From: Whitmania pigra
Taxonomy: Eukaryota > Annelida > Clitellata > Hirudinida > Haemopidae
DNA length: 64,000 bases
Assembly (NCBI GenBank): GCA_021613335.1
Contig: JAJTWR010000248.1
Location: forward strand, 1 to 64,000
Direction: 5' to 3'
A program made the position numbers and the translations under genes. Under the pieces are notes generated by a model. The model was not told the DNA's origin, made no database searches, and saw only the letters and a list, made by a program, of their open reading frames with translations. Positions 49,570 to 61,439 of the stretch are shown here, in pieces; the stretch's first letter is position 1; every line of letters begins with the position of its first letter.

Positions 49570-50633
49570 CAATTGAATACCTGAGAAATGAAACTCAAAA
49601 TATCGAATGGTCAATAACTATTTTAAATTTAATTGACTTTACATATTAATTAAATTACAAAATAAAACCTAACATTGTAAAAACAACATTAAATAATTTT
49701 TGCCAGCTTATAATTTATAAGTTTAAATTTCTCTTGGCGACAGGAAATAATTAGGGATGACGGTCTTGAAAATGTCGTTATTATATTCCAATGATATCAT
49801 TACAATATTTGATAATGTGTTTGGTACGACCGTTTTCAAAAGCAAAGTCGCAGAAGTGAGCTTTATGGCTTACAAGCGATCTTAAAATTGTGTTGCATTT
49901 TGTATTTATCCAATTTTGATAATATATCTGCCTTATATATCTGGGTAGAATGTTAAGGCACTTCGTGATCGATCCACTATTTATACTTAATATATTTTGG
50001 AGTTGGGAAAAACTGTCTTTTACCCTAGCCCATTATTGTATTTGCTTTCGGTACGTTCCTAGTTATGGCTGTGGAGTAAAAACGTCACTTCCGCCATCTT
50101 TACCATTTTTTCGGAAGATTTGGAAAGGTTTCCAACATGCTAAAAACTAACTGAGAAGATGTTAGATTTCACTTTAATTATACCAAATACATGTGGACAG
50201 CCATGGTCTGCGGCAAATTGTAGCATAAATCTGAAAGCATTAATGTTTACATTAGCTTCACATTGATGATCTGTTAAATTGGAAACGTAGGCAATAAATG
50301 TTTTATCAATTATCCGTACTTCAAATTATACTCAGTTATGAAGAATTAATTCATTTAAAAGTAAATCAGTATGCTAAAGTGAAAAAAGTGAAAAGTAACA
50401 TTACATTACTCACAGTGGCTGATTGAAGGGGAATTTTTAAAGTCTAAGAAAAAAAGATAAAATCCACCGATAAGCTTTGTCCTTACACATAACATATACA
50501 CGCGTGCGTAACTATCGTACATTTAAAGTTTGAAAGTCCTAAGTAAGCATGTTCTCTGGGGGTGCTATTTTTCAATTTCTATTCGTTAAATTTAATAGGA
50601 TGTGTATTGTCATGTGTGACATTGAGTAAAATC
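49570..50633. other. Intergenic, nothing recognised
   Basis: Upstream of the membrane-protein gene. No promoter motif stands out. Confidence 0.4.
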
Positions 50634-50784
50634 GAACTTATAGTAATGTTTTATTAACGTCCGTTGCATAACTAGGATGATTTGGACTTGTTAGTTAGTG
50701 TTAGTTATTAAAAATTAATAATATGTATTAGTGTAATAATAGGGATAAATAATAATAAGTTAAATAAAGTTTAAATAAAAATCA

Positions 50785-51099
50785 CTAAAGTAATTGACTC
50801 CGATTTTTGCAAATCCATCTGTAGATGATGTCCACACTCGCTGGATTGCTAAGCAAGGAACTCATATCAGATAGACTTGTATTGAGTCTGATTTCTCTCC
50901 TCAGGGCAGATTGGGCCGGACATTCCATGAGGAAATGCTGCACATTTTCATCTTCCTGAGGGCACGTCTTGCACTTTCCGTCTGGATGATGTTTTAACAG
51001 AAACAGGTGTTGGTTCAGAGCACATTTTCCAACTCGGAGTCTGGAAATAAGGACCTCCTTTTTCCTTGAGGCACATTGGAACTTGCTCTTAGTCGACAC
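50785..51099 (-). pseudogene. I-type LINE C-terminal domain, shifted frame
   Basis: Encodes KKEVLISRLRVGKCALNQHL, the zinc-knuckle-like CKTCPQEDENVQHFLMECP and a C-terminal tail, the usual end of I-clade ORF2. It is out of frame with 51124-52920. Confidence 0.75.
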
Positions 51100-51123
51100 A
51101 AGTTTCTCTATGGTCTTGTAATA

Positions 51124-52920
51124 CTAGCTTCGCGGGTCTTCGTCCCATCTGGCTTGCCACTGTTGGATGATGTTGCGGGCCACGGACCTTTCGACATCCT
51201 TGACAGACGCTGGGATCCAGCGGTCTATCTGATCCCTTGCAGTGGCGGCTTTTGCCAGAGCATCGGCCTTCTCATTGCCAGGGATTCTAACGTGAGCAGG
51301 AACCCAGACGAGCGTGACCTTTCTGCCGCTCTCCTGGATATCTGAAATTAGAAACTGGGTTTTCTTAATGTCAGGAACATCATTATTGCAATCCTTTAGT
51401 GCCTCTAAAGCACTAAGCGAATCTCTCAGAACAACTATATCGAAGGTCTCCCCCTGATAGGAGTCCTTCACGTGAATCAGACAGTCCTCAATGGCTGCTA
51501 GTTCGACAGAACTTATGCAGCTGTGACTTGATGTCCTGAGGCTTAACTTCACGTTTTTCTTCGGGATATGGATCCCTATTCCTGCCTTGTTGTCCGTCGT
51601 CTTCGAGGCATCCGTATAACAAAGGAGACTTCCCTGGAGATCCCATATCTTCTCCATTGCTACCAGCTTCCTCAGAGGGTCGTCGGATGCGAAGGAGAGA
51701 TTTGAGGTGTCAATCACCGGTTTCCTCAGTCTCCAAGGAAAAATTGTGGGAGTTTCCTCTTCGATATCTCCTAGGATGTCTGCCTGAAGGAGGGACTCGA
51801 CTTTCTTGTACGGGGTTGTCTCCTCTCGTTTCTTCATCTTGAAGTGGAGCCTAGCTTGAGACTTGGACTTTTTGCCGTCTGAAATGAAGTATTTAGATTT
51901 AACTGATTCATTTTTAATGGCAATAGACCTGAGGGCGTGGTTTGCCATGAGCTTCTTAGGACGTAGGTCGAGGGGAAGCTCACCGCATTCCACCAGTAGA
52001 GACGAGGCACTTGTTCCCCTCATGCCACCGCAGCAGATCTTCAGCGCTTGGTACTGAAGCCTGTCGTAGGTGTCCCTCATCTGTTTGCATCCCAGATCTA
52101 CCACCTCGCAGCCATAGTCGAGGACGGAGCGTATAGTGGCTCTGTAGACTTGTAGTAAAGTGGATTTGCTAGCACCCCATGAGCTTCCCGAGATAGCTCT
52201 CATTGCATTGAGTCTTTTCAAGCAACGTGTCTTGACAGCCTCTGCGTGAGCAGACCAACTTAGTTTTGAGTCTAGGACGATTCCTAAGAAGGTGGCCGTT
52301 GGAGACAGGGAAATTTCTTCCGTTCCGATGCGAAGTCTGATGTTGGCCTCACTCCTCTTGACCCAGCTGCTTGTAAATAAAACTGCTTGTGATTTAGACG
52401 CAGATATATTAAAACCATTAGCAGATAAAAACTTAGCCGTAGTGTTAAGCTGCTTTTGCATGCGTGTTGTCATTGCTTTTGAGGACGTCCCGGTCGTCCA
52501 TAGAGCAATGTCATCGGCATACATGGACTGCTCGACTCCTTTCTGTGGGTTTGGAATTGCATTCATCATGATGATGAATAAAAGAGGACAGAGGACGCTG
52601 CCTTGTGGAATGCCGTTTTCTAGTACGACTGGTTCGGAGAGAGCTGATCCAACCCTCACTTGAATACATCTATTCGAGAGGAAGTTGTGGATCCATTCCA
52701 GTGGTTTGCCCCTGACACCCATCTTGGAAAGTTGTCCTATGATCCCCTCTCTCCAAACCACGTCGAAAGCTTTTTCCAGGTCTAAGAAGACTCCAAGAGT
52801 CATCTGCTTCTTGGATGAGGCAATATCTTGCGTTAGTCTGACTATGTGGTCCGCACAGCCTCGGCCTTTTCTGAAACCAGCTTGGTACTGGTTCAACAGG
52901 TTTTTGCTCTCTAGGAAGTT
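51124..52920 (-). CDS. I-type LINE ORF2: RT and RNase H
   Basis: About 600 residues in one open frame. RT motifs: QYQAGFRKGRGCADHI, GVFLDLEKAFDVVW, ENGIPQGSVLCPLLF, active site MYADDIALW, then FLGIVLDSKLSW. After a connector comes RNase H: LLCYTDASKT, SSVELAAIEDCL, VVLRDSLSALEAL and WVPAHVRIPGNEKADALAKA, with the D-E-D-D catalytic series present. Known role: copying the LINE RNA and removing RNA from the hybrid. The endonuclease and ORF1 are missing through 5' truncation. The frame is lost at 51124 and resumes in the next feature, so this copy is recent but dead. Confidence 0.88.
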   Translation of the reverse strand, partial: NFLESKNLLNQYQAGFRKGRGCADHIVRLTQDIASSKKQMTLGVFLDLEKAFDVVWREGIIGQLSKMGVRGKPLEWIHNFLSNRCIQVRVGSALSEPVVLENGIPQGSVLCPLLFIIMMNAIPNPQKGVEQSMYADDIALWTTGTSSKAMTTRMQKQLNTTAKFLSANGFNISASKSQAVLFTSSWVKRSEANIRLRIGTEEISLSPTATFLGIVLDSKLSWSAHAEAVKTRCLKRLNAMRAISGSSWGASKSTLLQVYRATIRSVLDYGCEVVDLGCKQMRDTYDRLQYQALKICCGGMRGTSASSLLVECGELPLDLRPKKLMANHALRSIAIKNESVKSKYFISDGKKSKSQARLHFKMKKREETTPYKKVESLLQADILGDIEEETPTIFPWRLRKPVIDTSNLSFASDDPLRKLVAMEKIWDLQGSLLCYTDASKTTDNKAGIGIHIPKKNVKLSLRTSSHSCISSVELAAIEDCLIHVKDSYQGETFDIVVLRDSLSALEALKDCNNDVPDIKKTQFLISDIQESGRKVTLVWVPAHVRIPGNEKADALAKAATARDQIDRWIPASVKDVERSVARNIIQQWQARWDEDPRS

Positions 52921-52989
52921 GAACTTATATTTATTTATTTGATTATGCAACGGACTCTAATCTCTGAAATAAATGAACTTATATTTAAG

Positions 52990-53499
52990 GGGGACCATTT
53001 ATATAGAACCTCATTATAATCATCAGCTTTTGTGATTCCTGTAATAAAAATTATTTACTGGGCAGGAAGAGACCCCATGCTAAGCCGCGAAAATCGAAAA
53101 CAACATCAAAAGTATTTATCTATGAAATCCCAATAACATTTAAATGTTACTGCTCAATTTTACAGTATAATAATTAAATAGGACTTTGTGAATGATTAAA
53201 GAACGTTTGGATCAAAAATTCAATAAATAACGATATAAATTGTGTGATTCTTGAATCTGGGCCAAGTTTACGCAACACACTGTATATTGAGATGTTTTTA
53301 TAAGTTTTAGGTTTTGACGGGGTCGTTTTGTCGCCGGGCTGTTTTGATGAGGCATTGCCATTTTCTATTTTCTCTGAATTAACATCGTAAAAATTGTTAT
53401 CATTAAATATTTCAACTAAAAGACGAAGAAGTGAAAATATCTCAAATTTTTTTCGAGTGGTAAAGAAGCAAAATGATGGCACTTTTATAAAACTTTTAC
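52990..53499. other. Intergenic, nothing recognised
   Basis: A 102-codon minus-strand frame at 53174-53482 has no family features and is probably chance. Confidence 0.35.
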
Positions 53500-53697
53500 T
53501 TCGAATAAATTTGAATGTAAAGAACCTGAAATAATTTTTGTAATAAAATTTTGTAATGGTTCAAATATAATAATAAGCAACATAGCTGTGAAATATCCAT
53601 AAACTAAAGTTTCAGCAAGCGGTTTAGGGAAGACCTTAAGGGGTATAGGTTCCAGTATTTGCCCCCCCGCCAAAGTGTTGTAGATCCGCCACTGATT
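53500..53697. repeat. hAT 3' end, copy 2
   Basis: Close to 26445-26636 (shared AAGACCTTAAGGGGTATAGG type sequence). Ends GTTGTAGATCCGCCACTG, i.e. terminal repeat CAGTGGCGGATCTACAAC on the other strand. No transposase next to it: a solo end or deletion derivative. Confidence 0.75.
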
Positions 53698-53699
53698 AC

Positions 53700-54480
53700 T
53701 CAAAATTTTAAGTAAGACCTTAAGTTACTTTGTCTTCTTGACATTGGACGAGACTCTAGTATTGATCTCTTTCATTGAAGTCAAGGATTAAATCTGTTTT
53801 CTCTTCGGCTTCACTCGCAAGACCTCAACCTCAACTTGGTCTTGATCTCACGAATAATTGATGAAAAATAATTTACTCAAGCTCTTGATGCTACTTAATT
53901 AGCACTAATTGAGCTTGGTGTCGATCCTGCAATGGTTGTACTAGTTGACATCCTTAATCAATTTCACAATCTGTTCGTGTTTATTAACTACATGGTATTG
54001 TTAATCTTGTCAATATATCATGTTGTCGGCATTTACACTGAAAGTTCAGCACCTGACTTGTCAAATAGATTTATTATATTTATAAATATTGGTTTTCTTT
54101 ATATCAAACTTTTTTAAAAATTACTTGAAAGAGATATTCTACCATTTAAAATTACATTGTTATTCAATCTTAATTTTGAATCATTAATTGATTCACTTTA
54201 ACATTAATTTTATAAATCTTATCATTGTTATTATTATGTTAACGTGTCTACACTAATTTCTCATTCCTTCAAATTATCTTTATTTGACATTCAGATAAAA
54301 TTGGTTAGTACCTGGATTACGTGTATAAATGCTCAGAAAATTTCGAAGTCACTGCATGGTGGAACACAAGGAATAAGGTTGGTTTATGGGATAGGGAAAT
54401 GTGTTCAGTAAGCTTATATTATGATGTACATAATCGTGATAATTAATTATAATATATAATAAGGTAATATAATAATATAG
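53700..54480. other. Intergenic, nothing recognised
   Basis: No exon or repeat boundary seen before the peptide-type exon at 54530. Confidence 0.35.
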
Positions 54481-54529
54481 CATAATAATGCACGACAGCA
54501 ACTCCAGACATTTCAGTCGCTAGGTCAAC

Positions 54530-54632
54530 ATGAACAACTGCAGCAGAATCATCGTCGTCATCTTCTCGATCATGATCCTGGGCTTAATTGTGGCCAATTC
54601 TTTTCTCATACCACACAAGAGAGTTTTGAAAG
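54530..54632 (+). CDS. First exon of a secreted-peptide paralogue
   Basis: 103 bp, same length and phase as exon 1 at 62133..62235, with a GTAGTC donor. It encodes a signal peptide (IIVVIFSIMILGLIVANS) and FLIPHKR. The upstream 40 bp (GCACGACAGCAACTCCAGAC) are also conserved with the 62-kb gene. Candidate second exons follow the TTCGCCAG acceptors at 55037 and 55339, but they read only DALIIELHYIL and stop, unlike exon 2 of the 62-kb gene. It may be a decaying or remodelled duplicate. Confidence 0.55.
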
Positions 54633-54657
54633 GTAGTCAAATGATTTTTTTCTGATA

Positions 54658-54658
54658 T

Positions 54659-54724
<66 letters not shown>

Positions 54725-54800
54725 TAATAATAATAATAATATAATAATAATAATATAATAATAATAATAAATAATAATAATAATAATAATAACAATAGTA
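54658..54800. repeat. (AAT)n microsatellite
   Basis: AAT repeats with ATA slips, directly behind the peptide exon. Confidence 0.95.
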
Positions 54801-54854
54801 ACAATAACAACAACAACATCAAGCCTTTGCATAGCCAAAATGCAGTAACCGCTT

Positions 54855-55455
54855 AATTTACATATTTAAGATAGATCTGACACTTTTAATAATTGTAAAA
54901 GTTTCATTTTAATAATTGTAAATGTTTACAAAAATTCATAACATGAAATCCGAATCTTTAATTTATAAAGATGATATTTTGATAGCATGAGCGAAGTAAA
55001 ATTTAAAAAACAGAAATAATTACTATTCGTTCGCCAGATGCCTTAATAATTGAATTGCATTATATTTTATGAATGATTACATTGTTTACTATAATATCGA
55101 TTGAATGTTGAACAATAATTAATTAACTTTAATTCAATTTTAATGACAAATATAATAATTTACATATTTAAGATAGATCTGACACTTTTAATAATTGTAA
55201 AAGTTTCATTTTAATAATTGTAAATGTTTACAAAAATTCATAACATGAAATCCGAATCTGGAATTTATAAAGATGACATTTTGATAGCATGAGCGAAGTA
55301 AAAATTAAAAAACAGAAATAATTACTATTCGTTCGCCAGACGCCTTAATAATTGAATTGCATTATATTTTATGAATGATTACATTATTTACTATAATATC
55401 GATTGAATGTTGAATAATAATTGATTAACTTTAATTCAATTTTAATGACAAATAT
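54855..55455 (+). repeat. 302-bp tandem duplication
   Basis: 54855-55156 and 55157-55455 are nearly identical, starting AATTTACATATTTAAGATAG and ending TTTTAATGACAAATATAA. Each copy has a CGTTCGCCAG acceptor-like site. Confidence 0.95.
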
Positions 55456-57680
55456 AACGCTTATTGTTACAAAAATATCAATAACATTTCTGAAGTTAAT
55501 AAAAAGTACCGCACATAATTTTAATCATCCTGTGCTAAAATACATTTTTCAATCAGAAGGTGCCAATCCACTGGAGAGTCTAACGTGAACAAGTAATGGT
55601 TTTTCCAACTAATAAATAAAATGAATAATTAAATGAATGAGTAATAATATTATTGGAATAATAAAATAATTATGTGCCATGATTATTAATTTATTGAATG
55701 ATTAAACTTTTTAATTGACAAAATCCTTTAAATTCTTTTAAGCTCTCGCAAGAAGAAAATGGCCATCAATAAAAGATCTATTCTGAATAAATGAATCTAA
55801 TGTAATCGATTGGCCATTGTTTCAATAGACAACCAATTGAATTGCGTTAATCAATTTATTAGACAACCAAAATAAATTTAGCCCATCAGTTAACTAATTT
55901 GTCGAACAATCTCAATAAAGTTCAATAAAGTTCATTTTAAAATGTTCATTATGCAATTTATTTAAATTGTTTTTAATCTGATGGACAATCTAAAGGACAA
56001 ATCGATAATAGCGTAATATAAATATATATAATAAAATAATAATAAAAGTAATAATATTAACATTAATATTTAACTATATTGATTGTACTATAAAATATTT
56101 ATTAAGTAAATCACATCTGTTTATGAAATAAACAATATCGGTGACAATATTAAAAAACAAAAGTAACACTAATATTATTAAAAATAAAAATAATATTTTG
56201 ATTTATAAGCACTCTATCAACTTACGAGAAAAGTTAATTTCCTGACATAAATGTGTAACAAGTGTTTAAACATGCACTAGTTGCATAATTTAAAACTAAC
56301 CAATATAACGACACTGTTAAGACTGCCAAACGCGTTACTGTTTAATTATTTAACAGCGGTTATTTTACAAAATGGTAAACTATTTTTCATATATATAAAT
56401 TTTTAATGTAATTATATAATAATTAATATTTGTGTAATTATTTTTATTAACAAGACGAGTTCAATTAGAATCAACAAGAATTGCTTTGATACCACTGGTG
56501 AAAAATGAAGAATTTTTAATTCGCAAGATGGCATTACTTGAAATATTTTTGTTCTCCAGTGGAGAAAAAATTAAGAAGAAGCCAAAAGAGGTATTAGTGA
56601 TAAAACGCTGTATGCAAGACAAATTTTAATTCACTATTAAATCAGTTTTTAACGTAGATAGCTGGTCATATAGTATTTTTAACTCATTTTTTATTTATTT
56701 TATCATCTTGATGTTGAAGCGTTGTTGTTGCTTAGTGGAATGTTACAAATCATCACAATGACTGAACAAATAAGTACAATTACGTAATCATAAAAAAAAT
56801 CGTTAACCTTAGCAAAAAAATATTTCAGGAAATATTTGTTTGACTTTCTTAAGACGTAACATTTTTCAGTTAAATACAATCATTGAGATTTGAAATCATT
56901 AATAAATAACGAAATAATTAATTGTGGTTGATCATATAATTAATTAAGTAATTAATTGTTCGCATGAATTGTTAAGTAGGAATCCCTGTCTTTGGTCAGA
57001 CTTTTACATCAAATATTGGTGTTCGTTAATTCATGATTTATTTGTCTTTGTTTGTCAGATATTACTCTTTGTTTGTACCTAGAGTGGTTGCTCGAGTACG
57101 TGCAATATTGCTGCATACTAGTAATACTAGTATTAATATTGCAACCAATATTAGGATTACTAACATTTACATTAATTTATTATTTAAAGGCAATCTAGAA
57201 TTATTAAGCAAAAAAATAAAGAAAATCTAAAGGTATTGCTATTGATAAAACAAAATATATGTCAATGAATTAATTTGATAAATTTACTTAAATAAAAAAT
57301 ATGAATAAACAAAATTTGATAAAATTACAAAATCAGGGAACAACGTGCCAAGATTCGTTTGATTTAAAAGCACATACAAGTATTTTTATTTCGAAGGAAA
57401 GACGATGAGTCATTTACTTGAAATGTTGAGGTCATCAATTTTCAATATATATATATATATATTTATATCAAGGAAATTAATTAATTTAAGTCGCTTGATC
57501 GAGTCGTCAAACAACTATTTAACTATCATAATTAAGTACGACAAATTATACACGAGGAATAATAATGATATTATTATTATTAATACATATATTTTAAATT
57601 AATGAAATATTATTATTATATTATTACTATAACTTTTACTATAATTCTATATACTATATACAATATTAATACAATTAATA
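55456..57680. other. Very AT-rich intergenic region
   Basis: Long run without recognisable coding sequence. Frames such as 57033-57230 are AT-biased and not credible. Confidence 0.45.
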
Positions 57681-57689
57681 TGTATGACA

Positions 57690-57693
57690 ATAA

Positions 57694-57758
<65 letters not shown>

Positions 57759-57776
57759 TTATTATTATTATTATTA

Positions 57777-57856
<80 letters not shown>

Positions 57857-57857
57857 C

Positions 57858-57889
<32 letters not shown>

Positions 57890-57897
57890 TATTATTA

Positions 57898-57988
<91 letters not shown>

Positions 57989-58085
57989 TATTCTTATTCT
58001 TCTTATTATTATTATTATTATCTTATTATTATTATTATTCTTATTATTATTATTATTCTTATTATTATTATTATTATTATTATTA
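57690..58085. repeat. (ATT)n microsatellite, ~400 bp
   Basis: ATT repeats with occasional CTT and TA slips. Long isoleucine, leucine and tyrosine frames through it are artefacts. Confidence 0.97.
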
Positions 58086-58089
58086 GACA

Positions 58090-59215
58090 TTGCCTGCTTT
58101 GAAATAAGTGCAATAAAAGAGCGCTTAATTCAAATGTAAAAAAAGAACAGAAGTTTCGTTTCGGCGCCACAAAACCGATTCATTTCGCATTGATTAGACC
58201 GATAATGGAAGCTTACTCGTAGCGCCACGAGTCCAAAGTTTTTTTAGCGCTAATTAATATCTCATTTATGTCCGTTATTAAAAATTTGTAATTGAAAAAT
58301 AAATTATTTAATTTTATTTTAATTATTTTTCTTATTAATAATTAATTACATTGATAAAAAAATTTTCTTATTTTTATTTATTAAAATAATTAATGTTAAT
58401 TAATAAATAATCGATATCTTAGAGTCTATAATTTAATATATATTAGGACAAGTCTCCTAAACCACTAGATTAATGACAGTTAAATACCATAGAAGATGAG
58501 AACTAGGAAACTACGTATTTTAGCTATTTTGTAATTAAAAATTTTGAAATAGAATAGAATATAAGTAATTTTAAAAATAAATTTAATTTTTTTTAAATTA
58601 ACTATTTAAAAAAAAGAAATATTTAAAATAGTGAATGTTTGCCTATGAATGCCATTACGAGGTGCATTATGTGCCCCATTGTCCTTTCATAGAGAATCAG
58701 TGTCATTGATAATTTTAACTAATAAACAAAAAATGAAATTATTATGTAATACATATTATTATGATATTATGTAATATTTAAAATTAAACCATTAATAACA
58801 TTGCTACATATCGTTATCATAAAAATCATAATAATATGTAATATTAATCATTATAATATCTATAATAATAAAGTTAAAAATAATTTATTGCAATGATGTT
58901 AATTGAAATTAATTCCTATTATCAATTTATGGGAGAATTAAATGGAATTAAACCAAAAACAAATTTTAAATAAATCTTCACAAACATATTTCAAAATATT
59001 TCTCAAAAGATTTAGCGTCGAATTAATTCCAATGGGAGATGATGTCACAGGCTTCTAAGTTATTTCGTTCCGCGTACTTGAACTCATGAATAATCATTAG
59101 ATGGCCAAAGCGACAGAGACAGCTGACTGAATAATTAGGAGGGTTTTTCAACCCGTTTTACCGCACATCTCAATTCATTCATCAATAAACTCATTAATCT
59201 ATTTATTTGCCAATC
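58090..59215. other. AT-rich intergenic region
   Basis: Nothing recognised. Confidence 0.4.
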
Positions 59216-59220
59216 CCTCT

Positions 59221-59507
59221 ATTTATTCATCCATCCATCCATCCATCCATCCATCCATCCATCCATCCATCCATCCATCCATCCATCCATCCATCCATCC
59301 ATCCATCCATCCATCCATCCATCCATCCATCCATCCATCCATCCATCCATCCATCCATCCATCCATCCATCCATCCATCCATCCATCCATCCATCCATCC
59401 ATCCATCCATCCATCCATCCATCATCCATCCATCCATCCATCCATCCATCCATCCATCCATCCATCCATCCATCCATCCATCCATCCATCCATCCATCCA
59501 TCCATCC
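59221..59507. repeat. (CATC)n-type tetranucleotide microsatellite
   Basis: ATCC repeats over ~285 bp with one phase slip at ~59422. Confidence 0.97.
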
Positions 59508-59509
59508 GC

Positions 59510-60300
59510 CTACCAACCTAACCGATTGTTTACACGAGTTGATTACATCCAAGAGCTTGTTTACCCATTACCGCCTCAATTGATCCGCTGGGTGGACAAA
59601 CATGATGTCGTGATAACTCCTCCCTCTCCCCTGTTTCTTCCATATCTCACTGCCCCTGTGTACCGACGGTTATTGCTTTCATTTTTGTGGACCCTTTTTT
59701 CAATCGATAGTAGTTCATCTCGGGCCAACTGACCATCAAGGACATTGTCCTGTTGTCATCACCATCATCATCATCGTCATCGGCGTCTTCGATGTCGTCG
59801 TCATCATCTTCATCATCACCGGTGTCATCCACTTTCGAGTAAAGCTTCCGTTGGCAAATGGATCAGTTAATTTAGCATCAAATTACGTCACAACCTTTGG
59901 GAAACAGAAACATAAAGATTCAGGCATCACATCAGTTTGTCAGGTCTTGCCACGAATCAAATCAAAAGGTTGCCTGCTCAAAACCCACCCCGATCCGTGA
60001 TGATGAGGACGACGACACCTATGATTATGGTAGTGATGCCGACATTGTGGATGAACTTTGCAAACGAAAAGTTCTGTTGAGCATATTGTAATACCTTTGG
60101 GACAGCTGTCGTTAAATATTTAATTTCACTATTAATAAAATTATGGTATTTTAACTTTAGTTAATTAATAACAATGTTAATAACAATTATGATGTCATTA
60201 ATAACACAATAAAAAGCACAAATGCATTCTGTTGCACAGAAGTAATAACCGAAGCAACTTTCAAAAACAATAACAGTAACAATAATAAACATGTTTTTCA
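59510..60300. other. Intergenic with a possible small exon
   Basis: An open plus-strand stretch near 59960-60091 encodes ACSKPTPIRDDEDDDTYDYG and ends DIVDELCKRKVLLSIL with a stop at ~60089. It has acidic and cysteine residues that could belong to a secreted precursor, but no start or signal peptide is visible. The block at 59755-59830 is ATC/GTC-rich low complexity. Confidence 0.3.
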
Positions 60301-60312
60301 TATATATGTTTT

Positions 60313-60473
60313 TATACAAATGTAATTCTTAATGTTATACAAATGTAATTCTTAATGTTATACAAATGTAATTCATAATGCTATACAAATGTAATTCATA
60401 AGGTTATACAAATGTAATTCATAATGTTATACAAATGTAATTCTTAATGTTATACAAATGTAATTCATAATGT
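60313..60473 (+). repeat. 23-bp minisatellite, 7 copies
   Basis: Unit TATACAAATGTAATTCWTAATGT repeated at exact 23-bp spacing; one degenerate unit (TATAGAAATG) follows at 60474. Confidence 0.95.
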
Positions 60474-60480
60474 TATAGAA

Positions 60481-60660
60481 ATGAGCCACAAATTTCATCT
60501 TCAAAATGTCACTCAAATGTCTCCCAAATGCGACACGAAATGTGACTCAAAATACGACTCCGAGGAATTGTCAGGAGATTCTGTGGAATTTCTTATGCGC
60601 CAAGTGTCGCCGACACCTAAGATGACGCTTTTAGAATTCCAGAAAATTGTGCAACGATGA
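60481..60660 (+). CDS. Small open frame, 59 residues, unrecognised
   Basis: ATG at 60481 to TGA at 60660, less AT-rich than its surroundings. Encodes QMSPKCDTKCDSKYDSEELS and then FLMRQVSPTPKMTLLEFQKI. The second half looks like ordinary protein, so it may be a terminal exon of an unseen gene. The ATG lies in the end of the minisatellite, which argues against it as the true start. No family recognised. Confidence 0.3.
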   Translation: MSHKFHLQNVTQMSPKCDTKCDSKYDSEELSGDSVEFLMRQVSPTPKMTLLEFQKIVQR

Positions 60661-61235
60661 TGATGATCATCATCATCAACAATCATTTAAAGAATCATTT
60701 ATTTATTTATAGGCTGTTTTTCCAGCACGTCTGAATCATCATGTGGTGATATTAAATGATCACTACTTATAAATTGTTAGCTATTAACCTAATAAATATT
60801 TAATTAAGTAAGTTATTATATATTAAGTATATATACAATAAGTTATTATTATTAAGTTATATATTTATGACGTAATTCATTATTTCTTTTACTAATAAAA
60901 AATATTTCATTATTAATTTAAGACAATATTGACTCCGCACCTCACATCAAAATCGAAAACTCTGGATTTCCCGTGTGTCATCGCTTAAACTGAATCCACA
61001 AAGCGAATGTGAAACCAAACTGCGATCGAAAATCTCAAGTATCCCAATTTCATGATAATGCATATCACTAAAAATCATTAAAAATGTTCGCATTGTTCTG
61101 GTAATGTAAACTTGTTTAGAGATAAATAATTTTTAAGTGATCATTTAAAGAATGTTATTAACAATAAACATGCCAGAAATCCTCTGTCCAATATCTGGAT
61201 TGCAGTATTTCTTTTTCAATTTTTTTCCCTGGAAG
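60661..61235. other. Intergenic, nothing recognised
   Basis: AT-rich; ends in a good polypyrimidine tract (TTTCTTTTTCAATTTTTTTC) that serves the exon at 61236. Confidence 0.4.
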
Positions 61236-61386
61236 TCCAGAGGTTGTCGGTTCAAGTCCTGTCTGGTAATAAATCAAAAGACAAGGTTGTTGGATGGCAC
61301 GGATGCGGAATCTGTAGAAGAGTATAAAAGGAGAACGGTGGAATGGAACCGATGCAGTGGATTCGACAGTTCAAACTGTGGACTTG
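61236..61386 (+). CDS. Internal exon of an unrecognised cysteine-containing protein
   Basis: Bounded by a polypyrimidine tract plus GGAAG acceptor and a consensus GTAAGT donor. It encodes SRGCRFKSCLVINQKTRLLD, a Glu-rich piece with KRR, and VEWNRCSGFDSSNCGL. Four cysteines in two C-x(4-7)-C pairs and a KRR cleavage-type site suggest a secreted, processed protein such as a peptide precursor. The partner exons were not found, so this is tentative. The frame is also open upstream to an ATG at 61152. Confidence 0.45.
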
Positions 61387-61439
61387 GTAAGTTAATGAAG
61401 TCTAAATATATTTATTATAAGGACAATTGTAATACTATT

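Larger units (their letters stand above)
50643..52920 (-). mobile_element. I-type (I/Nimb) LINE, 5'-truncated, with RNase H
   Basis: A minus-strand insertion flanked by GAACTTATA at 50634..50642 and GAACTTATA at 52921..52929, a likely target duplication. It starts inside the RT domain and runs through RNase H and a C-terminal CCHC motif to a 3' UTR ending CAACGGACGTTAATAAAA. A second GAACTTATATTTA at ~52974 flanks a 40-bp scrap (GATTATGCAACGGACTCTAAT) that resembles the same LINE tail. Confidence 0.85.

Noticed and set aside
53174..53482. 102-codon minus-strand frame near the hAT end
   Set aside because: AT-biased composition, no recognisable motif, no partner exon.
57602..58139. Isoleucine/leucine/tyrosine-rich frames looking like membrane helices
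   Set aside because: (ATT)n microsatellite.
59207..59552. WMDG and SIHP repeat proteins
   Set aside because: (CATC)n tetranucleotide repeat read in four frames.
59960..60091. Insulin-like A chain in DIVDELCKRKVLLSIL
   Set aside because: Only one cysteine; the A-chain cysteine pattern is missing.
61236..61275. tRNA-like B box (GGTTCAAGTCC) as part of a tRNA
   Set aside because: No A box or pairing acceptor arm upstream; the coding-exon reading has strong splice sites on both sides.
61236..61386. Vasopressin/oxytocin-type or excitatory (GGNG) neuropeptide
   Set aside because: The C-x4-C spacing of CRFKSC and CSG motif are suggestive, but the diagnostic residues (N-C-P, GGNG, neurophysin) are absent.
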